The notes under the pieces are model-generated. The model made no database searches, was not told where the DNA came from, and saw only the letters and a list, made by a program, of their open reading frames with translations. A stretch of 64,000 nucleotides of DNA from Nitzschia sp. DOCU1 (Eukaryota; Bacillariophyta; Bacillariophyceae; Bacillariales; Bacillariaceae), in NCBI GenBank assembly GCA_951394045.1, contig OX595985.1, positions 62,001-126,000 of the forward strand, in the 5' to 3' direction. Position numbers and translations under genes: made by a program. Shown here in pieces: positions 1 to 10,568 of this stretch (positions are counted from its first letter, which is position 1; the number at the start of each line of letters is the position of its first letter).

Positions 1-396
1 TGAAAATTTACCGGCTCGATTCCACAATTTGCTTCGAACTGATGTTCGTAAGGCAGAATTGATGTTGATCTTGGGGACAAGTCTACAGGTGAGTCAGTAA
101 CTGTATGTTAGGGTTTTACCGCATCTTGAAAATGCACACGCTAACGCATGTCACCAAAGGTCGCCCCCGTCTCTGCCATTCCCGACATGGTCAAATGTCC
201 TCGTATCCTTTTTAATAGAGACTTGGTATTGCACTTGTGGAGAGAAGATGTCTTTGTTGAGGGTGATTGCGACGAGAATATTACTGAACTTTGCTCGATC
301 CTTGGTTGGAAAGATGAGCTGCTTAAGCAAAACAAAATGACAAGGATAAAAAAGGATAAAACCAAGGAAGATGAAACTGGGAAGAACACTAAATAG
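1..396 (+). CDS. Sirtuin (SIR2-family NAD-dependent deacylase), C-terminal part, partial at window edge
   Basis: Two exons are visible. Exon 1 (to 88) reads in frame to a segment ending LMLILGTSLQ. A 71-nt intron (89-159, GTGAGT...AAAG) follows, and exon 2 continues directly with VAPVSAIPDMVKCPRILFN. Together they match the sirtuin core, where the GTSLxVxP loop contacts NAD and the following Asn-containing strand closes the Rossmann fold. The remaining C-terminus is short and ends in a Lys-rich tail (stop at 394-396). The family removes acyl groups from lysines of histones or other proteins using NAD. The zinc-binding and catalytic His parts would lie upstream of the window. The class (SIRT2-like versus other) is a guess from the loop sequence. 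It runs tail-to-tail with the oxidoreductase gene on the minus strand. Confidence 0.8.
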
Positions 397-473
397 ACAT
401 AGTGTTTCAATTGTAAAGCTGTCTGTATCCTATAAGACTTCTTCTAGGAAGGAATGTTGCGGTCTAATGTTTT

Positions 474-2334
474 TCATATTTCTTCACTGGGATCGGGTGA
501 ATCGACTTCGTGATATTTCTGCTTGTACACCTCCGACAACACGTGCTGTACAGAGGAGACATTTACATCTTGTACTTTCAATGTCGGACAAAACCCTGTT
601 TCATGATTCGTTTCGAGGTCCAAAAGCCCAGCCACGGCAACGCCCGCAGCGGAACCTAGATCCATGAACATGTTTTCTATCCTCGTGGACGAGTATGCCA
701 CCGAGGATGCGGATATACACACCGGTACGATCAGATTAGCGGCTTGCTTCGCATTTGCTGGGACCATGACTCCAAAGGGAACATCGTAGAAGGCAAAGGT
801 TCCACGCATTTTGCTGCATTTCGAGCTTTCACTGCACCTCCGTCCGCTACCAATGTGAGCCCGAAAAAAACCTTCATTTCGTACAGCAGGTTGTCCTAAC
901 TCATCGCTTACAATGTGTCGACCAACTGTATGTTGATCGCTGTGATGAAGTGTGAGACGGCAAGAGTGCACCACAAAACGCGACGCGCACGAATACTCAC
1001 AATGGCCAACATCCCATGGCAACGCCGTCCGCCTTCACACGAGGATTGACAATATTTCTCTGGGTGAGAATTTTCTGCCCCAAGAGTCGATTACTAATTC
1101 GCACGTACAACTGCGGAGGAAAGTTCCCGAAATCAGAGTATTCATCCTTGCAGTAACCATACTTCTGTGCATCGCTCCTTGTAAAGTTGGGCACCCGCGG
1201 ATCATTGGCCAGAAAGAACAGGGAGCCCTTGATATAGTACTTGTAGTCGTCGGCAAGCTTCTTCCTAGTCTTGTAGTCACTCGTCGCCCAGCCACGGTTG
1301 AGATCAGGTTGGTCCGAGTTCACCGGTCCCCTCCCGCAGCAGAAGAGGCAGTCAGTATTTCCGGTAAAGTTTTTAACAATTGGATCATAGCATTGGACAT
1401 CTCCAAAGTAAGCGAGTGGAGGCCCTGCTGGGTACTGTCCATTCGCGACTAAATCCTGCGTTTGTCTCAAAAGCAAAATAAAGTCGTCGGGGTCGTATCT
1501 AGGAGGTGTAGAGAAAGGTACTTGGTTTCCGGTGGTTGTCGATAGGCATACGAAATACTCAAAGGACATCAATTTGTCATCGCCGCTACCATCAGGCCCT
1601 AAATCGCTCGAGTCGATGTACTTCAGGATGGATCCATTGGCGTAAAATGGACTGATGGAAAGGTTTTGGAGCAAAAAGGATTCTTCTGCGCTGTATTCCC
1701 GTCGCTGGACACCCGCTAGGCTCTCCTTGTACTTATTTCTCGCTTCTCGTCCATGGGTATGATCAACACCAGCCAATACCATGATATCACCATCATAGGA
1801 TGCGTCGATAACATAGGTCGCCTGCACCTTGAATGAATCTCCTCTATCGTCTTCAAACCCCACCTCTCCAATACAACCCGGCTGAGGAACCGACACATTC
1901 ACGACGTGATATCCGACCGTTGTGTCTATGCTACTCGATGAGTTCAAGAGCACCCAAAAGGCCATTTCACTTTCTTTCATTCTTGGGAACGTCACGCCAC
2001 CGTCAAGACCGTAAAAGCTGGACACAATTCGGGACCAGTTACCAGAGAGCCCTGACAGCCCACAACCCCCTGATTCATCAACGCGACGCCACCGGCTGCT
2101 GCCATTCCGCCAATCATCCTCAGCGGTTAAGCCGTCACGGCAGCGGCAACCTGGATAGGAAACAGTCGTTGTTTACGAGTGTAAATATTTCAACAGACAC
2201 TGCCGATCTTGTTATCGTACCCCGGCTGCATTGGCCCCATAAACAAGTACGTCATAGCGGTCAACATCAGATTCTACAAGGAGGAACGTCCCAAGGAAGA
2301 CCAGAAAATTAAGCAGCCAAGTGCTTGGTGCCAT
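474..2334 (-). pseudogene. FAD-dependent oxidoreductase (FAD_oxidored-like), probably damaged
   Basis: The start at 2334 gives a signal-peptide-like hydrophobic stretch followed by YDVLVYGANAAG, an FAD-binding beta-alpha-beta start. A 70-nt intron (2220-2151, GTACG...CCAG) follows. Exon 2 then carries an in-frame TAA shortly after GVAAAVTA, lacks the usual spacer before MIGGMAAAGG, and changes frame near a GGGGG run around 2065-2070. From 2025 to 1001 the frame is open and contains ATYVIDASYDGDIMVLAG. A clear 61-nt intron (1000-940, GTGAGT...CACAG) joins GCWPF to the C-terminal exon, which carries YDVPFGVMVP and a GSAAGVAVA helix typical of this oxidoreductase family. The substrate is unknown and the N-terminus suggests secretion. 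The stop plus frameshift argue for a pseudogene or sequence errors; the rest is well preserved. Confidence 0.6.
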
Positions 2335-2615
2335 TTCATACTTGTTCCACCCTCAAAATGAATGCCCACCCTGAAGTTGTTTTGACTCTTGACATCGTCG
2401 CCGATGATGTCCTCTTTTTGCGACGTGTTGCTGTGTTGCCGACGAAAGATCTTCAGTTTCTCTCATCTCAAAATTTGCGTGCAAAAGATACGGCACGATC
2501 AATGCGATTAAAGTGGTGAACAAGTCCAGCCAGTCGTATGGTCGATTGAGTCGTCTGGACTATGGTCTGATTTTGCTGGATTTGGAATGCTCGCTATTAT
2601 TATGTAGAGTTTCTG

Positions 2616-3568
2616 TTATCTACCACTGTCGTCGTTAGAGAGTGCCTCAGATATGGACTGCCAGACTCCAACAATCCCCAAGACTAGCCCTACCACCATC
2701 AGGCAAATGGCAAAGGTCACTTCTTGTTCCTCGCCAGGTTGCTTCACGGGTGCCTGTTTCACCGCTTGGCGGAACATGAGCGTCGGGAAAATGACGCATA
2801 GAAATGTTGCAAAGGCGCCTCCGCCGACGGCATTTATCAAGCCAAGATCATGAAAGACGACCGACAGAAGAGTCAGTATGGCCAGAAGAATCACAGAGAA
2901 TATATTGAGAAAATTCGTTGTTTGGCGGTGCATAGGAATCCGGAAGACATCCAGGCATCCGTCCCTCACGCCAGCGTTGAGAAGAATACTCCGACGCGGC
3001 TGGCTGTCGCCAGTGGATCGTTCGGCGAATAATTGTTGAGAATATAGGACGCTGAATTTCCTCCAAAGGTCCAGAATCCCGCTGCTGCAATCACAATGTA
3101 CATGGCCACCGCCAATGTGAACGAATACCCAAGCGCCTGACTGAATCGAGGAATGGTTGCATTCTTCAGTTCCGAATAGAATCTCGGGATATTGTAGTGC
3201 ATCACCCAAGCTTGGTAAATCATGCAGACATATGGTAGAATCTTGAGTGACCAAGTGCGCGTGTCGTGGCCAAACGACGGCTGAAGATCTTGCGCAATGG
3301 AATCGTAGTAAATCCCACCTGGCTGGTAACTCCCGTCAAAGCACCGAATCAACATGGAAATCATGGCCATTCCAACCGCAGCAACTCCAAAGACCGAAAA
3401 TGGAGCTAGTGCATCCAAATCTTTCATCAAGCAAAGTGGCAACAAGGCGAAGACCGTAATGACAAGCAGGCAAGTGACGCGGCTCCAATGAATTTGCACA
3501 GTCTCCAGTAAACTCTGCAAAGTCTGACTCAATACTGTAGAAGTCGTTCTTGTAATAGCTTGCTGCTG
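2616..3568 (-). pseudogene. Amino-acid permease-like (AAAP/Aa_trans) fragment, frameshifted
   Basis: The minus-strand frame opening at 3568 encodes hydrophobic segments (TCLLVITVFALLPLCL, then FSVFGVAAVGMAMISML) and a helix with SFTLAVAMYIVIAAAGFWTFG, the order expected for the C-terminal half of AAAP transporters. The frame ends in TGA at 2966-2968 after RVGVFFSTLA. A second frame then supplies VRDGCLDVFRIP and three more membrane helices, including FLNIFSVILLAILTLLSV, to the stop at 2616. The conserved loop between the two pieces is shortened, so the break is a deletion with a frameshift and not an intron with good splice sites. The N-terminal five or so helices are missing upstream. A functional transporter is unlikely. 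The nearest intact relatives would move neutral amino acids across plasma or vacuolar membranes. Confidence 0.55.
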
Positions 3569-4319
3569 TTATGCATTTTACCGAAAGGATGGAATGCCAT
3601 ATTGAAAGCTCGAATGAGTCAATCGCATTGAAGTACGACTCCTGGCGGCGTCCAGACCCTCAGAGGGCGTTCCGTTCGCGAAGAACTCCATTGAGTCGAA
3701 AAAGGCCCAAAGCGAAATGACTTTTACCATCCATATCCTATGTACGAAATCAGCGATTTTCGACCCCCCACCAAAGAACGACCATGGCACTATTTTGGAA
3801 GCAAGCCTGTGACAGCCCTTATTGCTTTCAGGCTCTGATTCGTTGCCCCCCGGGTGCTTTGAAGCCTCCCTGAACAGACTTGAGCGAATGGCATCGTCTA
3901 GATCCGCCTACAGCAGTTGCCCTCGCTTCGTGAAATTTACGGTTTGTCGATTTCAGGACCTCCTAAATCGAGCCCGAAAAGAGCCCTAAAATCGGACCTT
4001 TTCTGGCTTTTCTCAACTCACAAGCCGTCTAGCTTAAATGATCGGGTGCTCTCGTAAACTTTGACTCATGGAAGTGGTGGGGTTATAGTTGCAGGCGTTG
4101 TAGCCGCCTTCCCACACCTACGGTCAGGTTCTTCCGTTTTTGCGCTAATCGGCCCATGAACCGACTCGCTCTTTTGGCAGTTTCGTTGGCTGCAGCAATC
4201 TTGCCGACTTGCCAAGCATAGATTCATCATGCTGGTGATTTATGCAAAATTACTGACAAAATTACTGAGGTAAAAAGATTCCAGAATACGAGATGCGAAA
4301 ATATCGCGTGCTTTCTCCT
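3569..4319. other. Non-coding stretch upstream of the permease relic
   Basis: No reading frame with family similarity is visible on either strand. A short minus-strand ORF at 3578-3790 does not resemble the missing N-terminus of the permease. The stretch probably contains decayed sequence. Confidence 0.4.
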
Positions 4320-4572
4320 GTTACTGGGACTACTACCTTGGACCTGGACTTGGACAAGCGGCGGTTCATCTCCGCGATGATGAATAAGACCCTTACCCGT
4401 GCCTTACTGGAACTACTTAGTACCTTGGACCTGGACTTTGAGGTGGTTCATCTCCGATGATAAATAAGACGCTTACCCGTGCCCTTACTGGAACTACTTA
4501 GTACCTTGGACCTGGACGTGGACAAGCGGGGGCTCATCTCCGCAATGGTGAATAAGACGCTTACCCGTGCAA
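4320..4572. repeat. Three imperfect tandem copies of an approximately 80-bp unit
   Basis: Copies begin near 4320, 4404 and 4484. Each starts with TTACTGGAACTACTTAGTACC (first copy variant) and ends near AAGACGCTTACCCGTGC, with a shared TTGGACCTGGAC in the middle. The middle copy has a small internal deletion (the GACAAGCGG part is lost). There is no coding potential, and the unit was not found elsewhere in the window. Confidence 0.8.
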
Positions 4573-4924
4573 TGAAGTCAAAGGTCAAGCTCCCGACAAA
4601 CTATTCAATTCCGACTTGCTGAACTCCCGGTCTCATTTTACCTAGTGGGCGACAACAGCAAGGGCAGAAGGGCAATACTTCTTTACACCAGCAGTGCTGG
4701 TATCTCTACTCATATCTTTCACTGCCATTACTGCCCCAATGTTCCTTGTGGGCTGCATTGGGTTCATGTTCCGCCTTGGAAAGCGAGTTGCAGTTACATT
4801 CTCGTTTGGTGGATGTGGGAAGTGTCTTCTACTATAAGAAGAAGAACCGCCGCGGCGAAGAATAAATCATCGTTACCGGAGCAAGTACCAAGGAAAATCG
4901 GGGCGAAGGGCATCGCTGGACATT

Positions 4925-5176
4925 TTTCTGTCGTAGTGGCTTTATCCAAGATTGCGGCTTTGTGGTTTGAGTCTACGTTCCCTTCGCTACGAATGTACTC
5001 TTAAGTTTCGACTACGATCTACCGCCGGAGATCCGTTTGGCCAAGACGACTACGACCGTCAACACCAAAGTTGCGTTCTATTATACCGGACAGTTTGCTG
5101 TCGTAGTGGTATAATCCGAGATTGTGGCTTTGTGGTTTGAGTCTACGTTCCCTCTGCTATGAATGTACTCTTAAGG
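4925..5176. repeat. Two direct copies of an approximately 78-bp segment, 170 bp apart
   Basis: The sequence from CTGTCGTAGTGG to GAATGTACTCTTAAG is present near 4927-5005 and again near 5097-5175 with a handful of substitutions. It lies just upstream of the histidine-kinase relic. It may reflect a local duplication; no coding content is recognised. Confidence 0.7.
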
Positions 5177-5256
5177 TGCAGGGCTTCGATGATAGCCTTA
5201 GCTGCTGTTGATTCTGCATTCCAAGTCCCCTTGTTGCTGAAGCTGCAGCCCTGGTT

Positions 5257-5690
5257 TTGGTACAGTTTGATTTTTGTATCTATTTTGATGCTGGGATCAT
5301 TTTAATCGAGGTTCAAGATACGGGCACAGGCATGTCGCCATTACAACTCGAGACGTTCTCCTGGGATGGCATTCAATTCATAGTAAATATGTTTCAAGTT
5401 GGTCAAGGAACAGGGCGCGGGTTGTTCATTTCCAAAGGAGTCGTCAAGCATCACCATGGAAGTCAGATAGCTACTTCCAACGGCATTGGAAAGGGAACTA
5501 CCTTTACCGTGCCCCTTCCCTTACAGCATGCTCTAGTGGTGGAAGACGATGCTGACAAGGAATACGAACACTGCCCAGAAAGTTTACTTAGTAACGAAGA
5601 GCCTGCAGATGCGTCGGGGGGTACGCCGTCGTCCACCGTGAACGTTCTCGTGATGGACGGCGGTCGGGGCGCGAATGCAACAAGCAAGCA
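5257..5690 (+). pseudogene. Sensor histidine kinase relic (HATPase_c end)
   Basis: The translated frame contains QDTGTGM (N/G1-like box), then GQGTGRGLFISKGVV (G2-like box) and GIGKGTTFTVPLPL, the usual end of a HATPase_c ATP-binding domain of two-component kinases. After a linker, a strand STVNVLVMDGG resembles the first strand of a receiver domain, but the frame then runs into non-homologous sequence. The phospho-accepting His region is absent upstream, and the part between the two ATP boxes looks rearranged. Eukaryotic algae do carry hybrid kinases, so a host gene remnant is more likely than bacterial transfer. Probably not functional. Confidence 0.55.
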
Positions 5691-5823
5691 GAAAATGGGG
5701 AAATCGCATTGGCTATGGTGGGGGTTGACACTTGACTTGTCTCAAACAAATCCTAGCCGCTGGATCGGATCCTTACATTTTTGGCGTTGCAGGAATCGTA
5801 TTTCCAGAAGATCTTTGGCATAG

Positions 5824-6346
5824 CTACTCCAAGACGTTCCCTACGACCCCAATTAGCATCAACTCTTCTTTGGAGAGGAGTTGAGTCTAGCGGTCCGATT
5901 CTATACCTGTGGCTACGACGGCTATGCTCCAGCCGAACCATTTTGCTACCACTTGAGCAGTCGAGCGCACCGGCAGACTCAATAACCGATGTCGGCGCGT
6001 GAAAAGGTACAACGAAAAGCATCGATGGATGTTGCACGTAAACAAATTTGCGCTAGGTCAAGAAACACCTTTTCAAATTTGCGCTATGGGCTTGGATCTT
6101 GTTGGACGGTACAGGAATCTGCGGTAACCTTGCAAGTCGATTTCGGGGAACGACGTTTCCTGCGAGACGACGTCGCGAATGGGGCCCTTTGCAGCGATGA
6201 CTTTGTACAGTCGCTGGTTTTGAGCCGGCTCTGGCAAATGTGAGTGAAGATTCCTAGTGTCGAGTATTGCCAGCAAGATTTCCCAGCGTTCCAAAGGCCG
6301 AGCCAACTCGAATCTGCCAACATTCCGTCAAGAATCCCATCCATCC
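5824..6346. other. No recognisable gene
   Basis: Short overlapping ORFs on both strands have no family signature. The stretch separates the kinase relic from duplicated block A. Confidence 0.4.
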
Positions 6347-6991
6347 ATGAATACGTTTGTCGATCAATCCAGCCCAGGCTCCCGACTTGAAGGTTACCCA
6401 GTTTTGCGCTGTAAACTTATCTATCTCAACTTGTGCAAGTTAAAGAAGGGGACCATGAGATAACAGGGATGTTCAATAGTCCATTGCGGGCTTACGTCGA
6501 TCCTGTCGATTATATTGATCATTGCGGCGGGCTACCGTCGATCCTGTCGATTATTGGGTGCCCGACCGGTATCCGTCTCTCGCATTCCTTTGGAACAAGG
6601 AGCGGCCATGTTGCTGTGGTCCAGCTGACCTTGGATTAGTCGACTGTACGGTGTCTCGGGCAAAAACATCATGCCCCCTCTATTGTATACCACGCTGGAT
6701 CTTGGTAATGTCTATTCTTTTGCACCACGAGGAGAATACACGGGGTTAGGAGACGTGGAAAAAAAGTTCGTTCGTTCGTTCTTGCCCGTCGCCTTTCGGT
6801 ATATGATTCAAGTTTCCGAGGAGATGTATCCACCCAATTGATTGCAATCCAAAGTACGACGACGAAGCGAACAAGCCGAACCTGACAACAAAGTAGAGAG
6901 TGATGTACATGATGCGCAAAAAGGAAGTGTCGCCGAGAACTGACCCAATCGGTAGCGATCCAAAGTATGACGATGACGCCAAGGCAAATGA

Positions 6992-9533
6992 GCTGAGCCT
7001 GCTGAAGACGACGAGAGTGATCATCACCAATTCAACGATTCTACAAGCATCCTTGGGGATGGTAGCTCGTTCGACGAAATCGTGCTCGCAAATTGTACTA
7101 GCGTTGGCGAGCTCGCAGAATCGTTTGGCCAGACTTTGTTGAACAATGCGAGTGACTGCCCAGCTGATACTGGGTTGGGCTATCTCATTCAATACAACTT
7201 TACGGCATTGCACGTCACACCGACCTACATGTCCTTGGCTACCGAGGGTATCGCACGAGCTGCTTTGGGTACGGACGACTTCACAATCCAAACCACTATC
7301 CACCCGTTGCCGCTTACCGACTTTGAGAAATCCATCGCAAAGACGGAAGATGCCTTCACGGCATGGTTTTTGCTAGTTTTGAGTTTCCCATTTATTGGCG
7401 GAAGCTTTGGAACATTCATCGTGGCGGAACGCGAATCCAAGGCCAAGCACTTGCAGACTGTGACGGGAGTCAAGCCTTCGGGATATTGGGTTTCGACGTA
7501 CCTATGGGACATTGTCAACTACCAGTTTCCTCTTTGGATCGTCGTGGCGATGTTTTTCATCTTCAAGGTTGATGCTTTCACGACGACCGAGTTTGGAGTC
7601 CTTGGCGGGGTGATTTCTGCCATGGTTCTTTACGGGCCCGCTGCCGCTGGATACACGTACTGCCTGACCTATCTCTTCAAATCGCCGGCCCTCTGTAACG
7701 TCATCTCGATTATCTCTGGATTTTTGATCGGAATGGGCGGGCCGGTCACAGTCATTATTCTCACCTTGATCGGGGGAGACCCATACGAACCCAAGCAAAA
7801 TCTGGTGGATATTGCCAACATCCTGTCTTGGATTCTGCGCTTCCATCCTTGCTTCTGCCTCGGACACGCTCTCTACTTTGCTCTCAACATCGACTTTGTG
7901 AAGTTCTTGTACCCCGGCTTGACGACCGTTTGGAGCAAGGAAGTGTTGCTGTACGACGTGGTCTTTTTGGGGTGGGAGTCGGTGGTTTACGTCATTCTTG
8001 CTATCCAGATCGATATCTGGAGCACTAATCCAAGTATTGTTTCGGCCTGGAAGAAGTTCACTTGGTGCCTGACGTGCTCGTGGCCGAAATCGTCGGATCG
8101 TGACATCACGACGGAACTAGCTGAGGACAGCGACGTATTGGCGGAGGAGGAGCGTGTTGGCAGCGGCGGCGCCAATAACGACATTATTGTGTGCGACAAA
8201 TTGTCGAAGACGTACGACAACGGAAAGAAGGCAGTCAATAATTTATCTCTGGGTATCCCGCCTGGCCAAGTTTTTGGCTTACTGGGCGTGAACGGGGCGT
8301 AAGTTTTGAAGTCTCGGTTTTTGGCTCGAGGCACCATGAGTCTCTGTCTCTCACCCTTTACAATCTTGCGTTCGTGTTTGCAGTGGAAAGACGACGACTA
8401 TGCAGATGCTGACCGCCGAGTTTCCCGCCACTTCTGGCGACGCGACCCTGGCGGGCTACAGCGTATCAAGGGAGCCTGAAAAGACCCGTCGTCGGGTCGG
8501 ATACTGTCCTCAGTTCGATGCGCACTTTGCCAACATGACCGGGAGAGAGCATGTCGAGCTTTACGCTACGATCAAGGGGATTCCCAGGGAATTCGTCAAG
8601 GAGGCGACTTCTGCCAAGCTTGCCCAAGTAGGTCTTTCGGAATCCGACAGCGATCGCTTGGCCGCAAACTACAGTGGAGGAATGAAGCGTCGTTTGAGTC
8701 TTGCATGTGCTACCATTGGTGATCCTCAAATCGTCTTTTTGGATGAGTGCTCGACCGGAGTGGACCCCGTGGCTCGACGCGAGATTTGGGAAATGGTAAG
8801 CAACATGGTTGCCGGGAGAAACGTCGCTCCTGAAGAACGCACCAGCATCATTTTGACGACGCACAGCATGGAAGAATGCGAGGCCTTGTGTCCTCGAATC
8901 GGCATCATGGCCAATGGGCGGCTCCGGGCTCTGGGATCGGCACAGCATCTCAAGAACAAATTCGGCAAAGGATACCAGATAGAGATGAAGTGTAAGCTCG
9001 TGGAACGGTCGGATCCTGACTATGTCGAGGTAGTTTCGAAGCTCGGTCAAGGGCGTTTGAATAGCTCCGGGGCGCAAACAGCAGAAGAAGGGGGCGTCGT
9101 GCCAGAGACGGAAGACATTTTCTTCAATCTGGATCAGACGGTTGCGGCCCTGCAGGAATTGACGGGTGATACCTACCTATCTTCTGTCATCAACGACCAG
9201 AATCCCATTGGTTACAATATTCACAAGAGTGCGACTTCACCGACGGGAGTAACCCTTGCCGAACTCGCCGCCTTTGCGACCGTAGAGTTGAGGATCCGAA
9301 AGATTGCGGAGTACATCGTAACTTCGTATGCCTCCAATATTTTCCGGGAGCGCCAGGATACCAAGGTCCGCTACGAAGTCAACTCGGAGGGTGTGAAGAT
9401 TTCGAGTATCTTTGCCAGTTTGGAAGCGAACAAGGAACGTCTCCTTTTGGATGACTATGGAGTCAGTCAGACCTCTTTGGAACAAGTCTTCAACATGCAT
9501 GCTGCCGAAAGGCACAAACGACCATTAATTTGA
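6992..9533 (+). pseudogene. ABCA-type half transporter, copy 1, N-terminally truncated
   Basis: The open frame (6992-8298) holds a lumenal-loop segment, then membrane helices of an ABCA transmembrane domain, and enters the nucleotide-binding domain. An 85-nt intron (8299-8383, GTAAGT...TTGCAG) splits the Walker A motif between GLLGVNGA and GKTTTM. Exon 2 has the signature YSGGMKRR, Walker B IVFLDECSTG and H-loop LTTHSMEECEAL. ABCA proteins move lipids across membranes. There is no ATG: the frame starts with PAEDDESDHHQF, which matches the ATG-bearing fragment at 9536, then jumps straight into the loop, so the first membrane helix is missing. The last residues differ from the other copy because of a 17-nt deletion. 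The NBD itself is intact. Most likely a pseudogene, though an in-frame upstream exon outside this block cannot be excluded. Confidence 0.7.
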
Positions 9534-9535
9534 TA

Positions 9536-9658
9536 ATGCCTGCTGAAGACGACGAGAGTGATCATCACCAATTCAAGCACAAGAGTGCGGGACCACTGTT
9601 TGCGAAGAAAAATATGATACGCAAAACGGAAGCGTCGCCAAGAACCGATTTGAAATAA
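9536..9658 (+). pseudogene. Detached N-terminal fragment of the same ABCA family
   Basis: Directly after the ABCA stop an ATG opens a short frame starting MPAEDDESDHHQFKHKSAG and ending at TGA after about 40 codons. Its first 12 residues are the same as the truncated start of the upstream ABCA frame at about 6998. A similar, differently diverged stretch (MRKKEVSPRTD versus MIRKTEASPRTD) lies at 6911-6945. This suggests tandem ABCA genes that lost the sequence in between. The same fragment occurs in A' at about 54375-54497. Confidence 0.55.
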
Positions 9659-10158
9659 TAGTAGGACTAGAACGTATTTTGTTCGGAGCAATAATATGTT
9701 ATGTATCGTGCGAGAAACGATGCAACCTAGCTAGCTACTTCTCTACCGGTAGATTTATCATCTATCTATTCATCGAACTTTTGGCTTCGTTTTTGTGTTC
9801 TCACACAAAAAGTTACTGAGCCCCACCGCTACGTCAAAGCAGTTCGATTTCGGAGGGGGTGGGCCACAGCTGCTCCGCCCGGTAGAGACAACAATCCACT
9901 TCACTCGACGGCGCAGCCGATTCCAATTCCAATTCTCCACGCACCAGCACAGGTTACACTTAAACTCTCCGCGACGAGACACGTACGCGAGTGGAGGACG
10001 TTTTAAAACCGGAACCACAAACCGGTTGCGTTGATCAGGCTGTTTGTGTGCGGGGAGAATCGGAATCGGGGTCGAGATCACGGATCAGGATCGTTGCTCT
10101 GGAAAATGTTGGTATTGTAGAACAACGCCAGACGCCTGCAAATGGAGGAAAGAACAAG

Positions 10159-10568
10159 GTGAGTAGCACTGCGGGAAAGAAATATGATCAAACGGCACCG
10201 TCAAGTCGCAAAAACGCAAGTTTGGAGTGCACGTACCGTTCCGAAGGGCGCCACCACATGAATCATTCCTCCGCCAACACCAACACAACAATCAAACATT
10301 TCATCAAACAACTTTCTTCCAGGGTCTGCTTCGGCTCCGTTTGCCTCAGGGAGCTAGCGTCATGGTTCAACCGAATCCGGAGGGCTCTCCAGAGACTGAG
10401 TCCACGTACACCCCCAATATTGGCTTCCTTCAGGACGAGTGTTCCAGGGCGGTCCGGCACAAACCGAACCTTCACCGTGGATTTCTCCTCCTTCAGGCTG
10501 TTATCTCCCTACAGCTGAGCCGCACCATCAAAATGATAGTGATCGCCGCAGTAGAGGTCTGTTCATAG
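10159..10568 (+). CDS. Small hypothetical protein in block A, with upstream intron
   Basis: A splice-like intron (10159-10322, GTGAGT...TTCCAG) precedes an exon with an ATG at about 10362 encoding a peptide of about 68 residues that begins MVQPNPEGSPETESTY and ends AAVEVCS. In the A' copy the same peptide is kept (55209-55416), while the only length difference between the copies nearby falls inside the intron (164 versus 165 nt). That pattern supports an exon here. No family was recognised, and the upstream coding extent is unclear. Confidence 0.3.

Noticed and set aside
5257..5690. Bacterial horizontal transfer of the histidine kinase
   Set aside because: Diatoms encode hybrid histidine kinases themselves, and nothing in the fragment or its neighbours points to a bacterial source.
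9795..10034. Plus-strand ORF starting MFSHKKLLSPTATSK, present in both A blocks
   Set aside because: Conserved only because the blocks are recent duplicates; no family signature.
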